The position numbers and the translations under genes were made by a program. A model generated the notes under the pieces. That model was given only the letters and a program-made list of their open reading frames with translations, was not told the DNA's origin and searched no databases. This document shows positions 6,040-15,373 of a stretch of 38,621 bases of DNA, piece by piece (within the stretch, counting starts at the first letter, position 1; every line of letters begins with the position of its first letter). The DNA comes from Dendronalium phyllosphericum CENA369 (GTDB lineage: Bacteria > Cyanobacteriota > Cyanobacteriia > Cyanobacteriales > Nostocaceae): NCBI RefSeq assembly GCF_016056275.1, contig NZ_JAECZA010000239.1, forward strand, positions 1-38,621, given 5' to 3'.

Positions 6040-9000
6040 TTACCAAGGATTACCAATCATTGTGAAGGCAGACCAAAAATAGGGATGTTTCAAGTCTGTA
6101 TCGCCGAGTTGGGCAAGGGCTGGCGGTAAAGGTACGTTGAGGCTGGAGGTTTTTAGTTTACCGCCTTCTAAACGCACCTGCCCTTTCAGCATTCCGATTT
6201 GGGTTTGGCGGAGTGCTTCGGCTTTTATCGGGGCTTTTTTTAATTCCTCGTAGAATTGGCTAATCAATCCTAATGTGCCTTCATCTGACACATACCATAA
6301 ACTCGCTAGTGCTGACTTAGCACCGGCTTGCACTGCAAAGCCAGCAAAACCTAATTCTGCTTCTCTATCGCCGATGGCGGTACGACAGGCACTTAGCACT
6401 ACTAGCTGTACTGGAGGGTTATTCCAACCCAGTTTCCGCAACTCATTCATTTTTAACTGGCTATTCCATAGCTGAATGTAGGAGTTATTGGGCACACCAG
6501 GTTTAAATTGACCGTGGGTAGCTAAGTGGATAATGCCGTAGGGTGTTTGCTGGCGTTGGGCTTGGAGATTTTTGAGAGTAAAGGTTTCGTTTAAGAAAGA
6601 TTTGCCTAGCCACAAGCGTGGGGTAATGGTAGACAATTCTACAGGGACGGCAGGTAAAGGTTGTTGGTTGGTGTTAATGAATTGGGATGCACCCATACCC
6701 AATACTTCAGCTTTTTTAATGTCTACATATTTAGTATCGGTAAGGCTTAAACTGGGCATTAAGCCGATGCTATAGCGTTCTACCAAATACTGTTTGCCAT
6801 CGTAGAGGGCAGCTACAGGTAACGATCGCAATCCCTCATCCATAATAAATACCAAATTGTTAATTTGGCGGCTTTTCAGGTTGATGTCAATGGGTGCAAT
6901 TAGCCAATTATAAAGCTGTTGGGCAGGATCTTTGTAGTTGTCAGATAATGTTCGACTTGTAACTTCGCTTTTGAAGGTTGTGGCAACTTTCATAAATTGC
7001 GATCGCGTGATTTTTAAGACTTGGCGAATTGGTTGACCTTTAGCGGTGACAATTAAGATTTCTACGCGATCGCTTGCGGATGCGATATTTAGTATTCTGT
7101 TAGGGTCTGGTGTGTTAGAAGTTGAAATGGTTGCTGGTACAAAGCTGACGTAAATTAGTGCAGGTTTAACGCCTGTCGCTTTTTCAACATCTTGCAGGAT
7201 ATTTTGGGCTTCGCTGACGTTTCTAATCTCAGGTTGGGTTGTAATTCCTAAGTATTGCTGAAATTCGTTCGTAAACTTTTCGTCAATTTTAAATACAGTA
7301 TTGTTCAGTTCAATTGTTGGAGAAGAGTTGCTGATTACAAGTGGTTGTTGAGTAATGGGTGTCTTTTGCAACTCTTCTGGGTTGGGAGCATTATTTGGAA
7401 GTGTTGGCGTTGGTGTCGGTGTTGGGGTTGGCGTTGGTGTTGGTGTTGGTGTTGGCGTTGGCGTTGGTGTTGGCGTTGGTGTTGGTGTCGGCGTTGGTGT
7501 CGGTGTAGCGCTGATATTTATTGATTGTGGAGATGAAAAAGAAACGCGATCGCTCGCCTTAATGGTAAAAGCTAGAATGTTACCGCTGGTATTTGCTGGC
7601 GGTGTGTACGTTAAAACTGTATCGGCAGAAAGAATTGTTCCTTGTGTAACAGGAGTCCCATTTTCTAAAGTCAAAGTACCAGCTTTTAACTCATCAAAAA
7701 CTACGGTAAGATTGTCTTTATTGTTATCGTTAGTTGACGCATTTAAATCGCCAAATTTAAATGTTACTGCCTGATTTTCTTGAGTTATCGGTACGTTAAC
7801 ATTCGTTGTGATAGTCGGTGGACTATTGATCGAAGTAATGGAAATACCACTAGGTGTATCAGCAGCAAGTCCGCCATTTTCTAGTACTGGAAATGAATTG
7901 ACAGCCGAAGTTGATGTGATTTGCGAAGTTCCTGTATTAATACTTGCCGCTGTACCATTTTGGCTGGCATCACCTACAGTGAAGGGGACGTTATCAGGGC
8001 CGCCATCGTGTTGAATTTGTACAGTTCCTGGTGTAGTCGTTCCACTGGTGAGGATAGTATTGCCAGTTGGAGTTTCATCAATTTCAACTTCTCCAGTACC
8101 TTTAACAACTCCATTTGCTAAGACACTAACATTGCCACCTTCAGCACTACCTATAATGGAATTATCAGCGCTGGTATTGATGCTTGCAAAAGTAATATTC
8201 CCTGCGGCTTGTAAATTCACATCTCCACTAACAACAGTGCCATAGGCACTTGAAGCGAAGGCATTAATAGCATTTGTGATGATATTTCCTTGAGCAACTA
8301 TGTTGATATTGCCGCTTGTAATATTGCTAGGAAAGTCAAACCCATTTTTAATGGCTGAGGTATCAATATTGCCTGTTGTCACATTTCCTCCTGCTTGGAT
8401 GTCTAATAAACCAGCAGTAGAATCAATATTTCCTTCGCCAGAATTGTTATTGATTGAGGAAGAATTAATATCGCCTGTTGTAATATTACCAGAAGCTGCT
8501 AAGATGACTCGCCCTGCTTGTCCAAAATCAGGGTCGTTGGTATTAATGTTGCCAACATTAATATTTCCAGGTGATGATGTAACTCCATCAGCGTTAAAAT
8601 TTGTATCTAATACTGTTTGACTGGGAGGAAGAATCACAGAGTTGGCAGATGATTCTAAATTGCTCAAACCTGCTCTCAAAATTAAAGCTCGTTCAGTAGC
8701 TAAAATTTGCTCGTCTGCGGAACATGTCGTCTCAGCACAAATCTCTGACAAAGTACCATCATTTTCGGTAATCGTAATATTTCCGCCATTAATACTACCT
8801 CTAGTTTCGACTTTCAAAGCTGGCCCTTCGTAATCACCAAAGGTAACATCTTCGCCAGAACTAACTATTGGGTCATAAAGACTGATAAAATTAGCGCCTT
8901 GACTCTGAGAATTGAGAATTGAAAATTTACCGCCGCTAGCAAAGTGGGCATCTAGAGAAATTTTACCATCACTGACTAATGTTAAGTCGTTACCACTAAC

Positions 9001-10116
9001 TAAAGGTGTTTTATCTAGATGATTGATTGCCAAAATATCGATACCTCGATCGCCTCGGATGTAAAGGTTGCCTGCTGCGATCGCCGAAAAAGGATTCGCC
9101 GCACTGTCACGAATTATCACTGTATCTTTGGCAAGTAAATTAAGATTGCCAGTCGTTAAAAGTTGACTTTCTGGTAATGTTAAATTCCGGTTAGCTATGA
9201 AGGTGGCTGTGTCAGCAGTTGCTTTTGTTGCTACTACATCGCCATTTTCAACTCGCAAGCCAGAACCAGTCAGTTCTACTTCACCGTTGCTGTTAACTGT
9301 TAATCCCGAAGCATTACCACCGCTACCACCTGTCAGCAAGGTAGCTAAAGAGTTTGTCGGTTGATTGTTAGCGCTAGCGGATGCATTGATTGGTTGAATT
9401 TCTAAACTTAAAGGATTTCCGGGAATACTGAGGCGCACCAAACTTGTACCAGGTACGGCGACGACAGTGACTTTCCCACCTGGTGCGGCAATTTCTCCCG
9501 TACTAGCTACAGTACCGCCAATCAAAGTTAAATTATTACCCGATCTAACTGCAAGATTTCCTTGATTAGCGATCGCACCTGCAATACTAGAATCAAATGC
9601 AAAGCTGTTAGGCGTGCCTAGCAGTGCGGTGTAATTATTCCAGCCACTAGCATTAAACCAGTTTTCGCCAAAGCCGATGCGGTTAGCAGTGGTGGCTGTA
9701 AAAGCAGCTGGCACGTTCAAACTAGCATTAGGGCCAAATATAATCCCAGACGGGTTAATTAAATATAAGTTGGAATTGCCACCTGTAACTGTAATTAGTC
9801 CGTTAATTAAGGATGCATTGCCACCCGTGACACGTCCTAAAATATTTTGAATCGAAGGTTGAGAAAGAAAATTAGCCGTTTGATTGGCATCAAGTCCAAA
9901 TTTTGAGAAGCTATGAAATAAGTTGGCGCGATCGCTACTCAAACTCCCGCCGCTAATATTAATGTTGTTGCCTTGGTTTGTAATCACAGTACCAGTGCCA
10001 TCGTTAGCAGGAGTAATTGATTGGGCTTGGGCGAAATTAGGAAACAGGCAAAGCAAGGAAAAAGGCAAAAGTAAAAAAGAAAAACAAGGAATTGCTTGTT
10101 TCGCTTTAGAACCCAC
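6040..10116 (-). CDS. Exported haemagglutinin (TPS domain) fused to a CHAT caspase-like protease
   Basis: A giant exported protein of 1358 residues from the GTG at 10116. Residues 1-31 form a signal peptide ending AQA. About 32-280 is the filamentous-haemagglutinin/TpsA secretion domain (INPSGIIFGPNASLNVPAAF, ANRIGF). A long beta-helix region follows, with repeated N-I-x-x-G-x-I segments, then a cadherin-like segment (about 760-865). A Pro-Thr linker covers about 871-906. A C-terminal CHAT domain (about 1010-1358) has the catalytic dyad His1201 (HLATHGQF) and Cys1244 (LSACRTA). TpsA proteins leave through an FhaC/ShlB-type pore, but no such gene is in the window. The frame stays open to an ATG at 10317, but those 67 residues come from repeat DNA. 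CHAT domains are caspase-like proteases, so an exported one is notable. Confidence 0.88.
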   Translation of the reverse strand: MGSKAKQAIPCFSFLLLPFSLLCLFPNFAQAQSITPANDGTGTVITNQGNNINISGGSLSSDRANLFHSFSKFGLDANQTANFLSQPSIQNILGRVTGGNASLINGLITVTGGNSNLYLINPSGIIFGPNASLNVPAAFTATTANRIGFGENWFNASGWNNYTALLGTPNSFAFDSSIAGAIANQGNLAVRSGNNLTLIGGTVASTGEIAAPGGKVTVVAVPGTSLVRLSIPGNPLSLEIQPINASASANNQPTNSLATLLTGGSGGNASGLTVNSNGEVELTGSGLRVENGDVVATKATADTATFIANRNLTLPESQLLTTGNLNLLAKDTVIIRDSAANPFSAIAAGNLYIRGDRGIDILAINHLDKTPLVSGNDLTLVSDGKISLDAHFASGGKFSILNSQSQGANFISLYDPIVSSGEDVTFGDYEGPALKVETRGSINGGNITITENDGTLSEICAETTCSADEQILATERALILRAGLSNLESSANSVILPPSQTVLDTNFNADGVTSSPGNINVGNINTNDPDFGQAGRVILAASGNITTGDINSSSINNNSGEGNIDSTAGLLDIQAGGNVTTGNIDTSAIKNGFDFPSNITSGNINIVAQGNIITNAINAFASSAYGTVVSGDVNLQAAGNITFASINTSADNSIIGSAEGGNVSVLANGVVKGTGEVEIDETPTGNTILTSGTTTPGTVQIQHDGGPDNVPFTVGDASQNGTAASINTGTSQITSTSAVNSFPVLENGGLAADTPSGISITSINSPPTITTNVNVPITQENQAVTFKFGDLNASTNDNNKDNLTVVFDELKAGTLTLENGTPVTQGTILSADTVLTYTPPANTSGNILAFTIKASDRVSFSSPQSINISATPTPTPTPTPTPTPTPTPTPTPTPTPTPTPTPTPTLPNNAPNPEELQKTPITQQPLVISNSSPTIELNNTVFKIDEKFTNEFQQYLGITTQPEIRNVSEAQNILQDVEKATGVKPALIYVSFVPATISTSNTPDPNRILNIASASDRVEILIVTAKGQPIRQVLKITRSQFMKVATTFKSEVTSRTLSDNYKDPAQQLYNWLIAPIDINLKSRQINNLVFIMDEGLRSLPVAALYDGKQYLVERYSIGLMPSLSLTDTKYVDIKKAEVLGMGASQFINTNQQPLPAVPVELSTITPRLWLGKSFLNETFTLKNLQAQRQQTPYGIIHLATHGQFKPGVPNNSYIQLWNSQLKMNELRKLGWNNPPVQLVVLSACRTAIGDREAELGFAGFAVQAGAKSALASLWYVSDEGTLGLISQFYEELKKAPIKAEALRQTQIGMLKGQVRLEGGKLKTSSLNVPLPPALAQLGDTDLKHPYFWSAFTMIGNPW
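7401..7506. repeat. Hexanucleotide microsatellite encoding the (Pro-Thr)n linker
   Basis: About 17 near-identical six-base units (GTTGGT with GGC/GTC variants) read as Pro-Thr on the minus strand. They form the linker between the adhesin part and the CHAT protease of the gene at 6040-10116. The antisense frame gives a spurious Val-Gly polymer. Six-base units keep frame, so slippage would change linker length without breaking the protein. Confidence 0.9.
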
Positions 10117-10274
10117 ACATAAAATACTCCTCTGCCCCTCTGACTTGAAAAAGGGTGTGGGGTGTAGGGTGTGGGGTGTAGGGGAGGCAGTGCGTTGCGG
10201 AGGACAGTTGCGTGGGCGGGTTCCCCGACTTGAGCAAACTGTCCGTTGAGGTTCCCTCCGTTGTAGCAACTGCC
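10117..10274. repeat. Repeat block upstream of the CHAT gene: GGTGTAG tandem repeat plus nested palindrome
   Basis: 10153-10185 contains tandem GGGTGTG/GGGTGTA units. 10186-10274 is an imperfect palindrome, with GGCAGTGCGTTGCGGAGG on the left and CCTCCGTTGTAGCAACTGCC on the right. An inner pair, ACAGTT / AACTGT, is also present. A closely related palindrome lies at 33169-33209. These look like dispersed cyanobacterial repeats. They occupy the leader of the CHAT gene, and translating them gives the Arg/Pro-rich low-complexity stretch that argues against the ATG at 10317. Confidence 0.6.
10127..10132 (-). promoter_or_regulatory. Ribosome binding site supporting the GTG start of the CHAT gene
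   Basis: On the minus strand GAGGAG lies ten bases upstream of the in-frame GTG at 10116, and it is the only good Shine-Dalgarno match near a plausible signal peptide. An out-of-frame ATG at 10120 would give only four codons. It could act as a minimal overlapping upstream frame. Confidence 0.45.
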
Positions 10275-10492
10275 GTGAAGAAACCTTTTTCATACATGGC
10301 GGTGAAACTTGTTTCATCGGGACTGCCTCTCCGCTCCTTTGCCCCTCCGCCCCTTAACCCTCTGCTTTCCATTTCCAAACTCGTGATAGACTGTCGCATG
10401 ACTGCAACACCTCTAGTAGGAAAAATTGCCGTGCCCATCATAAACCTTGTTGCTACAATCAATTATTCTGCTTGTATTTGGGAAAAGTTTTT

Positions 10493-11026
10493 ATGGCTAT
10501 TTTAGATTCCAAAGGTCGTTTATTCGGTAAAATCAATATCCTCGATTTAGGTGCTGCACTGGTAATTCTGCTAGTGATATTTGGTATCTTCGTCTTTCCG
10601 GGCACTACTGGTTCTGTAGCTCAAGTTGGTAGTAAAACAGTACCCATTGAGGTTGACTTAGTAGTTCGGGGTTTGAATGTCCGCGACCCCGAACGGTTAT
10701 TTGACAACGGATTCTCAAAAGGCGGCAAAACCAATGTAATTATCCGCAATCAACCCTACGGTCAAATTGAGATTAAAGACATTAAAGTGCTGCCAAGAAC
10801 AATCAATGTTTTTCAACCAGATGGTACTGTCAAAGAAATGCCAGATCCAAAAACTAATAATTTTAGTACAGATATGCTCTTGACATTAGACGGCAAAGCC
10901 CAAATGACTACAGGTGGCCCAGTTCTAGGCAATAGTAAAGTGAAAATTGGTATGCCCTTTGAGTTGGAAGGCTTTAACTACAACTTCAATGCAACTGTTA
11001 TCGATGTCAGAGTAAAAGACAAATAG
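10493..11026 (+). CDS. DUF4330 domain membrane-anchored protein
   Basis: A 177-residue protein matching DUF4330, common in cyanobacteria and Firmicutes and without an assigned function. The N-terminus is typical: MAILDSKGRLFGKINILDLG, then one membrane helix (about residues 17-37). A globular extracytoplasmic domain follows with IEVDLVVRGLNVRDPE, NVIIRNQPYGQIEIKDIKVLPR and FELEGFNYNFNATVIDVRV. ATG 10493 is chosen because family members start at MAxLDSKGRLFGK and GGGAAAAG lies just upstream. An in-frame TTG at 10472 adds seven unconvincing residues. It is divergent from the CHAT gene. A strong hairpin follows the stop. Confidence 0.82.
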   Translation: MAILDSKGRLFGKINILDLGAALVILLVIFGIFVFPGTTGSVAQVGSKTVPIEVDLVVRGLNVRDPERLFDNGFSKGGKTNVIIRNQPYGQIEIKDIKVLPRTINVFQPDGTVKEMPDPKTNNFSTDMLLTLDGKAQMTTGGPVLGNSKVKIGMPFELEGFNYNFNATVIDVRVKDK

Positions 11027-11046
11027 CACTTCAAGAAAGTATTCAG

Positions 11047-11096
11047 GATTCAGAAGCCAGAAGTCAGAATACTAACCTGGCTGCTGAATTCTTTTT
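11047..11096 (+). terminator. Hairpin with T-run after the DUF4330 gene
   Basis: GATTCAGAAGCCAG pairs with CTGGCTGCTGAATTC (one mismatch and one bulge) across a 16-base loop, and TTTTT follows at 11092-11096. It is positioned 20 bases after the DUF4330 stop and just before the stop of the convergent ubiA gene. The sequence also resembles a dispersed CAGAAGCCAGAAGTCAG repeat. Confidence 0.65.
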
Positions 11097-11977
11097 CAAA
11101 AAGAACCAATAATCATCCCGGCAAGTAATATAAAACCAATCCACACATTTTGCCGGAACATTTGACCATATGCAGAGTTAGGTAGGTCTTTTTTGCTTAG
11201 TTGCAGATACTGCCAAGTCCAAGCGATAGTAGCCAGTGCCAGGCTAATCCAAAAGGGAAAGCCAAGAGCGATCGCCATCCCTAACCAAGCTAATAACAAT
11301 ATAGTGCCAGCAAAGAAAATTCCAATGGCAGCAGGGGCATAATCGCCAAAAAATAGAGCGCTAGAATTAATACCAATGCGCCGATCGTCTTCCTTGTCGC
11401 TCAAAGCATAAACAGTATCAAATCCTAATGTCCACAATATAGTTGCGCCCCAAAGTATCCAAGTCGGCTGGGAGAGAGTTTGCGTTACCGCACTCCAGCT
11501 AATCAATACGCCAAAACCCCAAGCAATTGAGAGAACTAGCTGAGGAACTGGAAAAACCCGCTTTGCACCTGGATAAAGCAAAATTACAGGCACTGCTGCT
11601 ACAGATAACCAGAAACTCAAAGGATTAAGATAATAGGCCAGAACTGCCGCACATGCCAGCGCTACTATACCAACTGCAATCCCAACTTTTATCGAAAGGG
11701 CACGAGAAGCGAGGGGGCGATCGCGCGTTCTTTCCACTTGGGGGTCAATATCTCGATCCCACAGATCGTTAACCACACAGCCAGCCGCACTTGTGGCCAG
11801 AGTACCTAAGACAATCACACCAACCAAGGGTAAAGGCGGTTTTCCCGAAGCTGCCAAAAACACAGCCCAAAGCGCAGGAATCATCAAGATTAATCTTCCT
11901 TCTGGTTTATGCCACCGCAGAAGTCGAATAATCACAAGCCACACTGGTTCTTGCTTGCGTTCTGGTGCACTTAACAT
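11096..11977 (-). CDS. ubiA: UbiA-type 4-hydroxybenzoate solanesyltransferase (plastoquinone biosynthesis)
   Basis: A 293-residue polytopic membrane prenyltransferase with about eight or nine helices. The first prenyl-diphosphate/Mg site is NDLWDRDIDPQVERTRDRPLAS (residues about 71-92, NDxxDxxxD). The second is YALSDKEDDRRIGINS (YxxxDKEDD). In cyanobacteria the UbiA-like enzyme joins 4-hydroxybenzoate to solanesyl diphosphate, an early step to plastoquinone, the electron carrier of photosynthesis and respiration. The length matches the family. It is divergent from the exopolyphosphatase gene. Other UbiA relatives (homogentisate, chlorophyll or haem prenyltransferases) are less likely because the N-terminus (LLRWHKPEGRLILMIPALWA) is that of the 4-hydroxybenzoate group. 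Confidence 0.9.
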   Translation of the reverse strand: MLSAPERKQEPVWLVIIRLLRWHKPEGRLILMIPALWAVFLAASGKPPLPLVGVIVLGTLATSAAGCVVNDLWDRDIDPQVERTRDRPLASRALSIKVGIAVGIVALACAAVLAYYLNPLSFWLSVAAVPVILLYPGAKRVFPVPQLVLSIAWGFGVLISWSAVTQTLSQPTWILWGATILWTLGFDTVYALSDKEDDRRIGINSSALFFGDYAPAAIGIFFAGTILLLAWLGMAIALGFPFWISLALATIAWTWQYLQLSKKDLPNSAYGQMFRQNVWIGFILLAGMIIGSF

Positions 11978-12336
11978 AAAAATAAAGAAATAACTTTAGA
12001 TAGATGAATTCACACAAGTTTACATCTATAGAATAACGTTATTTGATATTTGTAAAAACATAACTGAAGTGGCAACTTTAAATATATTTAAACAGTCACT
12101 AACAGTTATAAGCAGCAGGGTGAATATACTAGCTCAGTTAGCCTCGACTTACGAGCGACTCCAAAGCAAGTGTGTTGCAACAAATATCAGTCTCAATAAC
12201 CAAAGAAGTATGAAGTGTAAAGGATGAAGGCTTAAGGCGAAATAAAGGCTGAAACCTTTACTTTGTACTGCAAAACTTCACGCTTCATGCTTCAGCCTTC
12301 GGCTTGACCATCCTTCCTTAACAGAGAGAAAACTAG
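11978..12336. promoter_or_regulatory. Divergent ubiA/ppx intergenic region with degenerate repeats
   Basis: This 359-base gap should carry both divergent promoters. The part at about 12206-12316 is repetitive: GAAGTGTAAAGGATGAAGGC appears on one side and CTTCACGCTTCATGCTTCAGCC on the other, so it can fold into an imperfect long hairpin. No coding frame and no recognised regulator site are seen. Confidence 0.45.
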
Positions 12337-13986
12337 ATGGTGAATTTAGTTTCAGCTGACTGGGAGAGTCTTAGCACTCAACCAAGTCAGCAACACCGAA
12401 TTATTGCTGCCATTGACTTAGGCACAAATTCTCTGCACATGGTAGTGGTAAAGATTGACCCGACTTTACCAGCTTTTAGCATTATCGCCAGAGAAAAAGA
12501 AACTGTAAGGCTGGGCGATCGCAATATCGCCACTGGAGAACTAAAACCAGAGATAATCGAAAAAGCGATCGCTACCCTCGGACGCTTCCAAGAAGTTGCC
12601 AAAACTTTCGACGCTGAAACAGTAATTGCTGTGGCAACTAGTGCTGTGCGGGAAGCCCCTAACGGTAAAGACTTTTTGCACAAGGTAGAAGCAGAGGTAG
12701 GTTTAAGCGTTGACTTGATTTCTGGTCAAGAAGAAGCGCGACGAATCTATCTAGGTGTGCTGTCGGGGATGGAATTTAATAACCAGCCTCACATCATTGT
12801 TGATATTGGCGGTGGTTCCACAGAATTAATTTTGGGAGACAGTCACGAACCGCGTACTCTTACCAGCACCAAAGTTGGTGCAGTGCGACTCACTGGCGAG
12901 TTAATCCACACCGACCCGATTAGTAACGCCGAGTTTCAGTACTTGCAAGCTTATGCACGCGGGATGTTGGAACGAGCTGTAGATGAGGTTCTAGCAAATA
13001 TCCAGTCAGGTGAATCTCCGCGTTTGATCGGAACCTCTGGCACAATTGAAACTCTAGCGCTAATCCACGCACGGGATAATTCCGGTTCTGTACCTTCGAC
13101 TTTGAATGGTTACGAGTTCAGTCTCAAAGACTTGCAAGAGTGGGTAAATCGCTTGCGGAAATTGAGTAACTCAGAAAGGGCTGCCATACCTGGGATGCCA
13201 GAGAAACGGGCTGAAGTCATACTGGCAGGCGCAGTCATCTTGCAAGAAGCTATGACTTTATTAGGTGTGCAATCAATAACAACTTGTGGGCGATCTCTCA
13301 GAGAAGGCGTAATCGTCGATTGGATGTTAGCCCACGGTTTGATTGAAGATAAATTGCGCTATCAAGGTTCAGTACGCCAGCGGAGTGTTCTCAAACATGC
13401 TAATAAGTATCATATCAAATTAGAACATAGCGATCGCGTGGCAGCGTTTGCCTTAAGTTTATTTGACCAAACTCAGGGCACATTACACCATTGGGGAACA
13501 CAAGAGCGACAGTTACTCTGGGCAGCTGCAATATTACACAATTGCGGTCATTACATTAGCCATTCGGCTCACCACAAGCACTCTTATTATCTTATTCGTA
13601 ATGGCGAATTACTTGGATTTAATGAAACAGAGATAGAAATCATTGCTAACTTAGCGCGTTATCATCGCAAATCACCACCGAAGAAAAAGCACGAAAATTT
13701 TCGCAACTTGCTAAGTAAGAAGCACCGACAAATAGTCTGTCAATTGAGTAGTATTTTAAGATTAGCAGTTGCATTAGATAGGCGGCAGATTGGGGCGATC
13801 GCTCAAGTCCAGTGTGAATTTTATCCTCAGTTTCAGCAAGTTAATTTGCTTATTTTCCCTTCTCAACCTGATGATGAGTGCGCCTTAGAACTTTGGAGTT
13901 TAGACGTTAAAAAAGGAGTCTTTGAGGAAGAATTCGGTGTGAAATTAGTGGCAAATTTAGAATATTCTCAATTGCCAAAACAGTAA
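12337..13986 (+). CDS. ppx: Ppx/GppA exopolyphosphatase
   Basis: A 549-residue phosphatase of the ASKHA fold. The phosphate-1 loop is AAIDLGTNSLHMVVV (about residues 25-39). The second loop is IIVDIGGGSTELILG (about 150-164). The substrate Glu/Asp region contains SGQEEARRIYLGVLSGM, and LIGTSGTIETLALIH is also visible. A C-terminal HD-like helical domain (about 320-500) carries HSDRVAAFALSLFDQ, AAILHNCGHYISHSAHHKHS and ARYHRK. The protein removes terminal phosphate from polyphosphate, and related enzymes also hydrolyse pppGpp. The length (about 500-550) is right for the long exopolyphosphatase class. ATG 12337 is preceded by AACAGAGAGAAAA. Confidence 0.92.
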   Translation: MVNLVSADWESLSTQPSQQHRIIAAIDLGTNSLHMVVVKIDPTLPAFSIIAREKETVRLGDRNIATGELKPEIIEKAIATLGRFQEVAKTFDAETVIAVATSAVREAPNGKDFLHKVEAEVGLSVDLISGQEEARRIYLGVLSGMEFNNQPHIIVDIGGGSTELILGDSHEPRTLTSTKVGAVRLTGELIHTDPISNAEFQYLQAYARGMLERAVDEVLANIQSGESPRLIGTSGTIETLALIHARDNSGSVPSTLNGYEFSLKDLQEWVNRLRKLSNSERAAIPGMPEKRAEVILAGAVILQEAMTLLGVQSITTCGRSLREGVIVDWMLAHGLIEDKLRYQGSVRQRSVLKHANKYHIKLEHSDRVAAFALSLFDQTQGTLHHWGTQERQLLWAAAILHNCGHYISHSAHHKHSYYLIRNGELLGFNETEIEIIANLARYHRKSPPKKKHENFRNLLSKKHRQIVCQLSSILRLAVALDRRQIGAIAQVQCEFYPQFQQVNLLIFPSQPDDECALELWSLDVKKGVFEEEFGVKLVANLEYSQLPKQ

Positions 13987-14102
13987 ATTTTGTCGGTTGG
14001 TTGGGTAGAGCGATCGCAAAGCCAAACAAATACATCTTCAAGTTGCTTTACCCTGCTTTTTGACGATAATTGCTGGTGCGATTGACAAACAATTGGTAGA
14101 GA

Positions 14103-15332
14103 TTACAAGCTATTAAACAATAAAAATCCTGTTTGAAATAAGCCGACAATAAAACCTAAAATACCGCCCAAAGTCACGATTGCTTGTAATTCATTTTTGA
14201 CAATTCCCTCAATTGCTCCTTCTAAATCAGCAGGTGAAGTTGATTTTACACGGTCAACAATCACTTTATCTATCGATAAAATTGGAATTACTTGTGCCAC
14301 AATTACTTCCAAATCTTTTTCTAAATAGCGTTCTAAAATTAGAGCTAACTCCAGACTGACAACTTCTAAAGAAGAACTGACAGCAGGTGAAGCACTCAGA
14401 CGATTGAGTAGTAATGAAGCAATATTTTCCCAGTTAACAGAGTCAGTTAATCCTTGGAGTAAATCGCTGCCGCTGGTTTGTATGTAATGACGCACGCTTT
14501 CACGTGTAGTCTTTCGCAGTTGGCGTACTGTCCCAATTGGCAGATTTTGCAATGATAAATTTTGCAGGATTTTCTTGAGGCGATCGCGCATTTGCAAATC
14601 TTGAATCAATTCTTGCAAGCGAGTATTTGTAGCCTCTTTTTCATCCAAACAAAAAGTTCGCAGCCTTGAGAGAGTATTACGCAAGCCAAACAGATTTGCT
14701 ACTACCCAATATGTACCACTGGTTTTTTCCCGAAAGCTTTCATCAACAATTTGAATTGTGCGATCGGTCAAAAAATCTATAATTGCCTGCCGCAACACAT
14801 CTGGCGGTAAAACTACTTCTAGTAGCCAATCAGCCAACCTTATAGCTTGTTCTTCACTGAGTTGTAATTCCAGCAATACTTGGTCAAAAATCTGATTAAT
14901 TTGCGCTTCTAAAAAATCTTCTCGTCGTGCCAAAACTTTTAGCAAACGTGGCAATGATTCTCCTAACAAATCGCGCAAAATACTCGCGACAACTTTGGCG
15001 CTTTTCTCATTTTTATCAATTTGTTCGATAGCCAGTTGCAATAACCAAAGAATTGCTCCTTGTACCCGTTCTGTTTGCAGCAAGCGCCGTGCCAGATTTT
15101 GTAATTCCTCTGGCGTTAGCAACGAACCCATGATTGTATCAGAAATATTCTTCGCCAAACGTTCCTGGTTGCGAGGAATCAAGCCAGGAGTGAATGGTAC
15201 TCTTCGCCCACCAATATAAATCGCTTGGTAGGGACGAAATAACATTTTAATGGCTATATCGTTTGTAAAATAGCCAATAACTCCACCCAATACGGGGGGA
15301 GACACATAAAGCCAGAAATGAGACCAATCCAA
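14103..15332 (-). CDS. DUF445 family membrane-anchored protein
   Basis: A 409-residue protein of the DUF445 (YheB-like) family. Its N-terminal helix runs straight into the conserved signature [21 protein letters not shown] and [21 protein letters not shown]. The middle is a long helical region rich in Leu, Glu and Gln. The C-terminus repeats the family pattern [23 protein letters not shown], forming a second membrane segment. The function is not established. Both ends appear to lie in the same membrane, with the helical body between them. It lies 134 bases downstream of menG in the same direction and converges with ppx. Confidence 0.87.
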   Translation of the reverse strand: MDWSHFWLYVSPPVLGGVIGYFTNDIAIKMLFRPYQAIYIGGRRVPFTPGLIPRNQERLAKNISDTIMGSLLTPEELQNLARRLLQTERVQGAILWLLQLAIEQIDKNEKSAKVVASILRDLLGESLPRLLKVLARREDFLEAQINQIFDQVLLELQLSEEQAIRLADWLLEVVLPPDVLRQAIIDFLTDRTIQIVDESFREKTSGTYWVVANLFGLRNTLSRLRTFCLDEKEATNTRLQELIQDLQMRDRLKKILQNLSLQNLPIGTVRQLRKTTRESVRHYIQTSGSDLLQGLTDSVNWENIASLLLNRLSASPAVSSSLEVVSLELALILERYLEKDLEVIVAQVIPILSIDKVIVDRVKSTSPADLEGAIEGIVKNELQAIVTLGGILGFIVGLFQTGFLLFNSL

Positions 15333-15373
15333 GGGAGGAATTAAAAAAGTTAAGAGTTGGGAATTGGGAGTTA

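Noticed and set aside
7255-7774. Plus-strand ORFs with long Val-Gly or Trp-Cys-Arg repeats
   Set aside because: They are antisense readings of the Pro-Thr hexanucleotide repeat in the CHAT gene, which has a clear domain structure on the minus strand.
10106-10462. 118-codon minus-strand ORF upstream of the CHAT gene
   Set aside because: It consists of repeat DNA and intergenic sequence in the wrong frame relative to the signal peptide.
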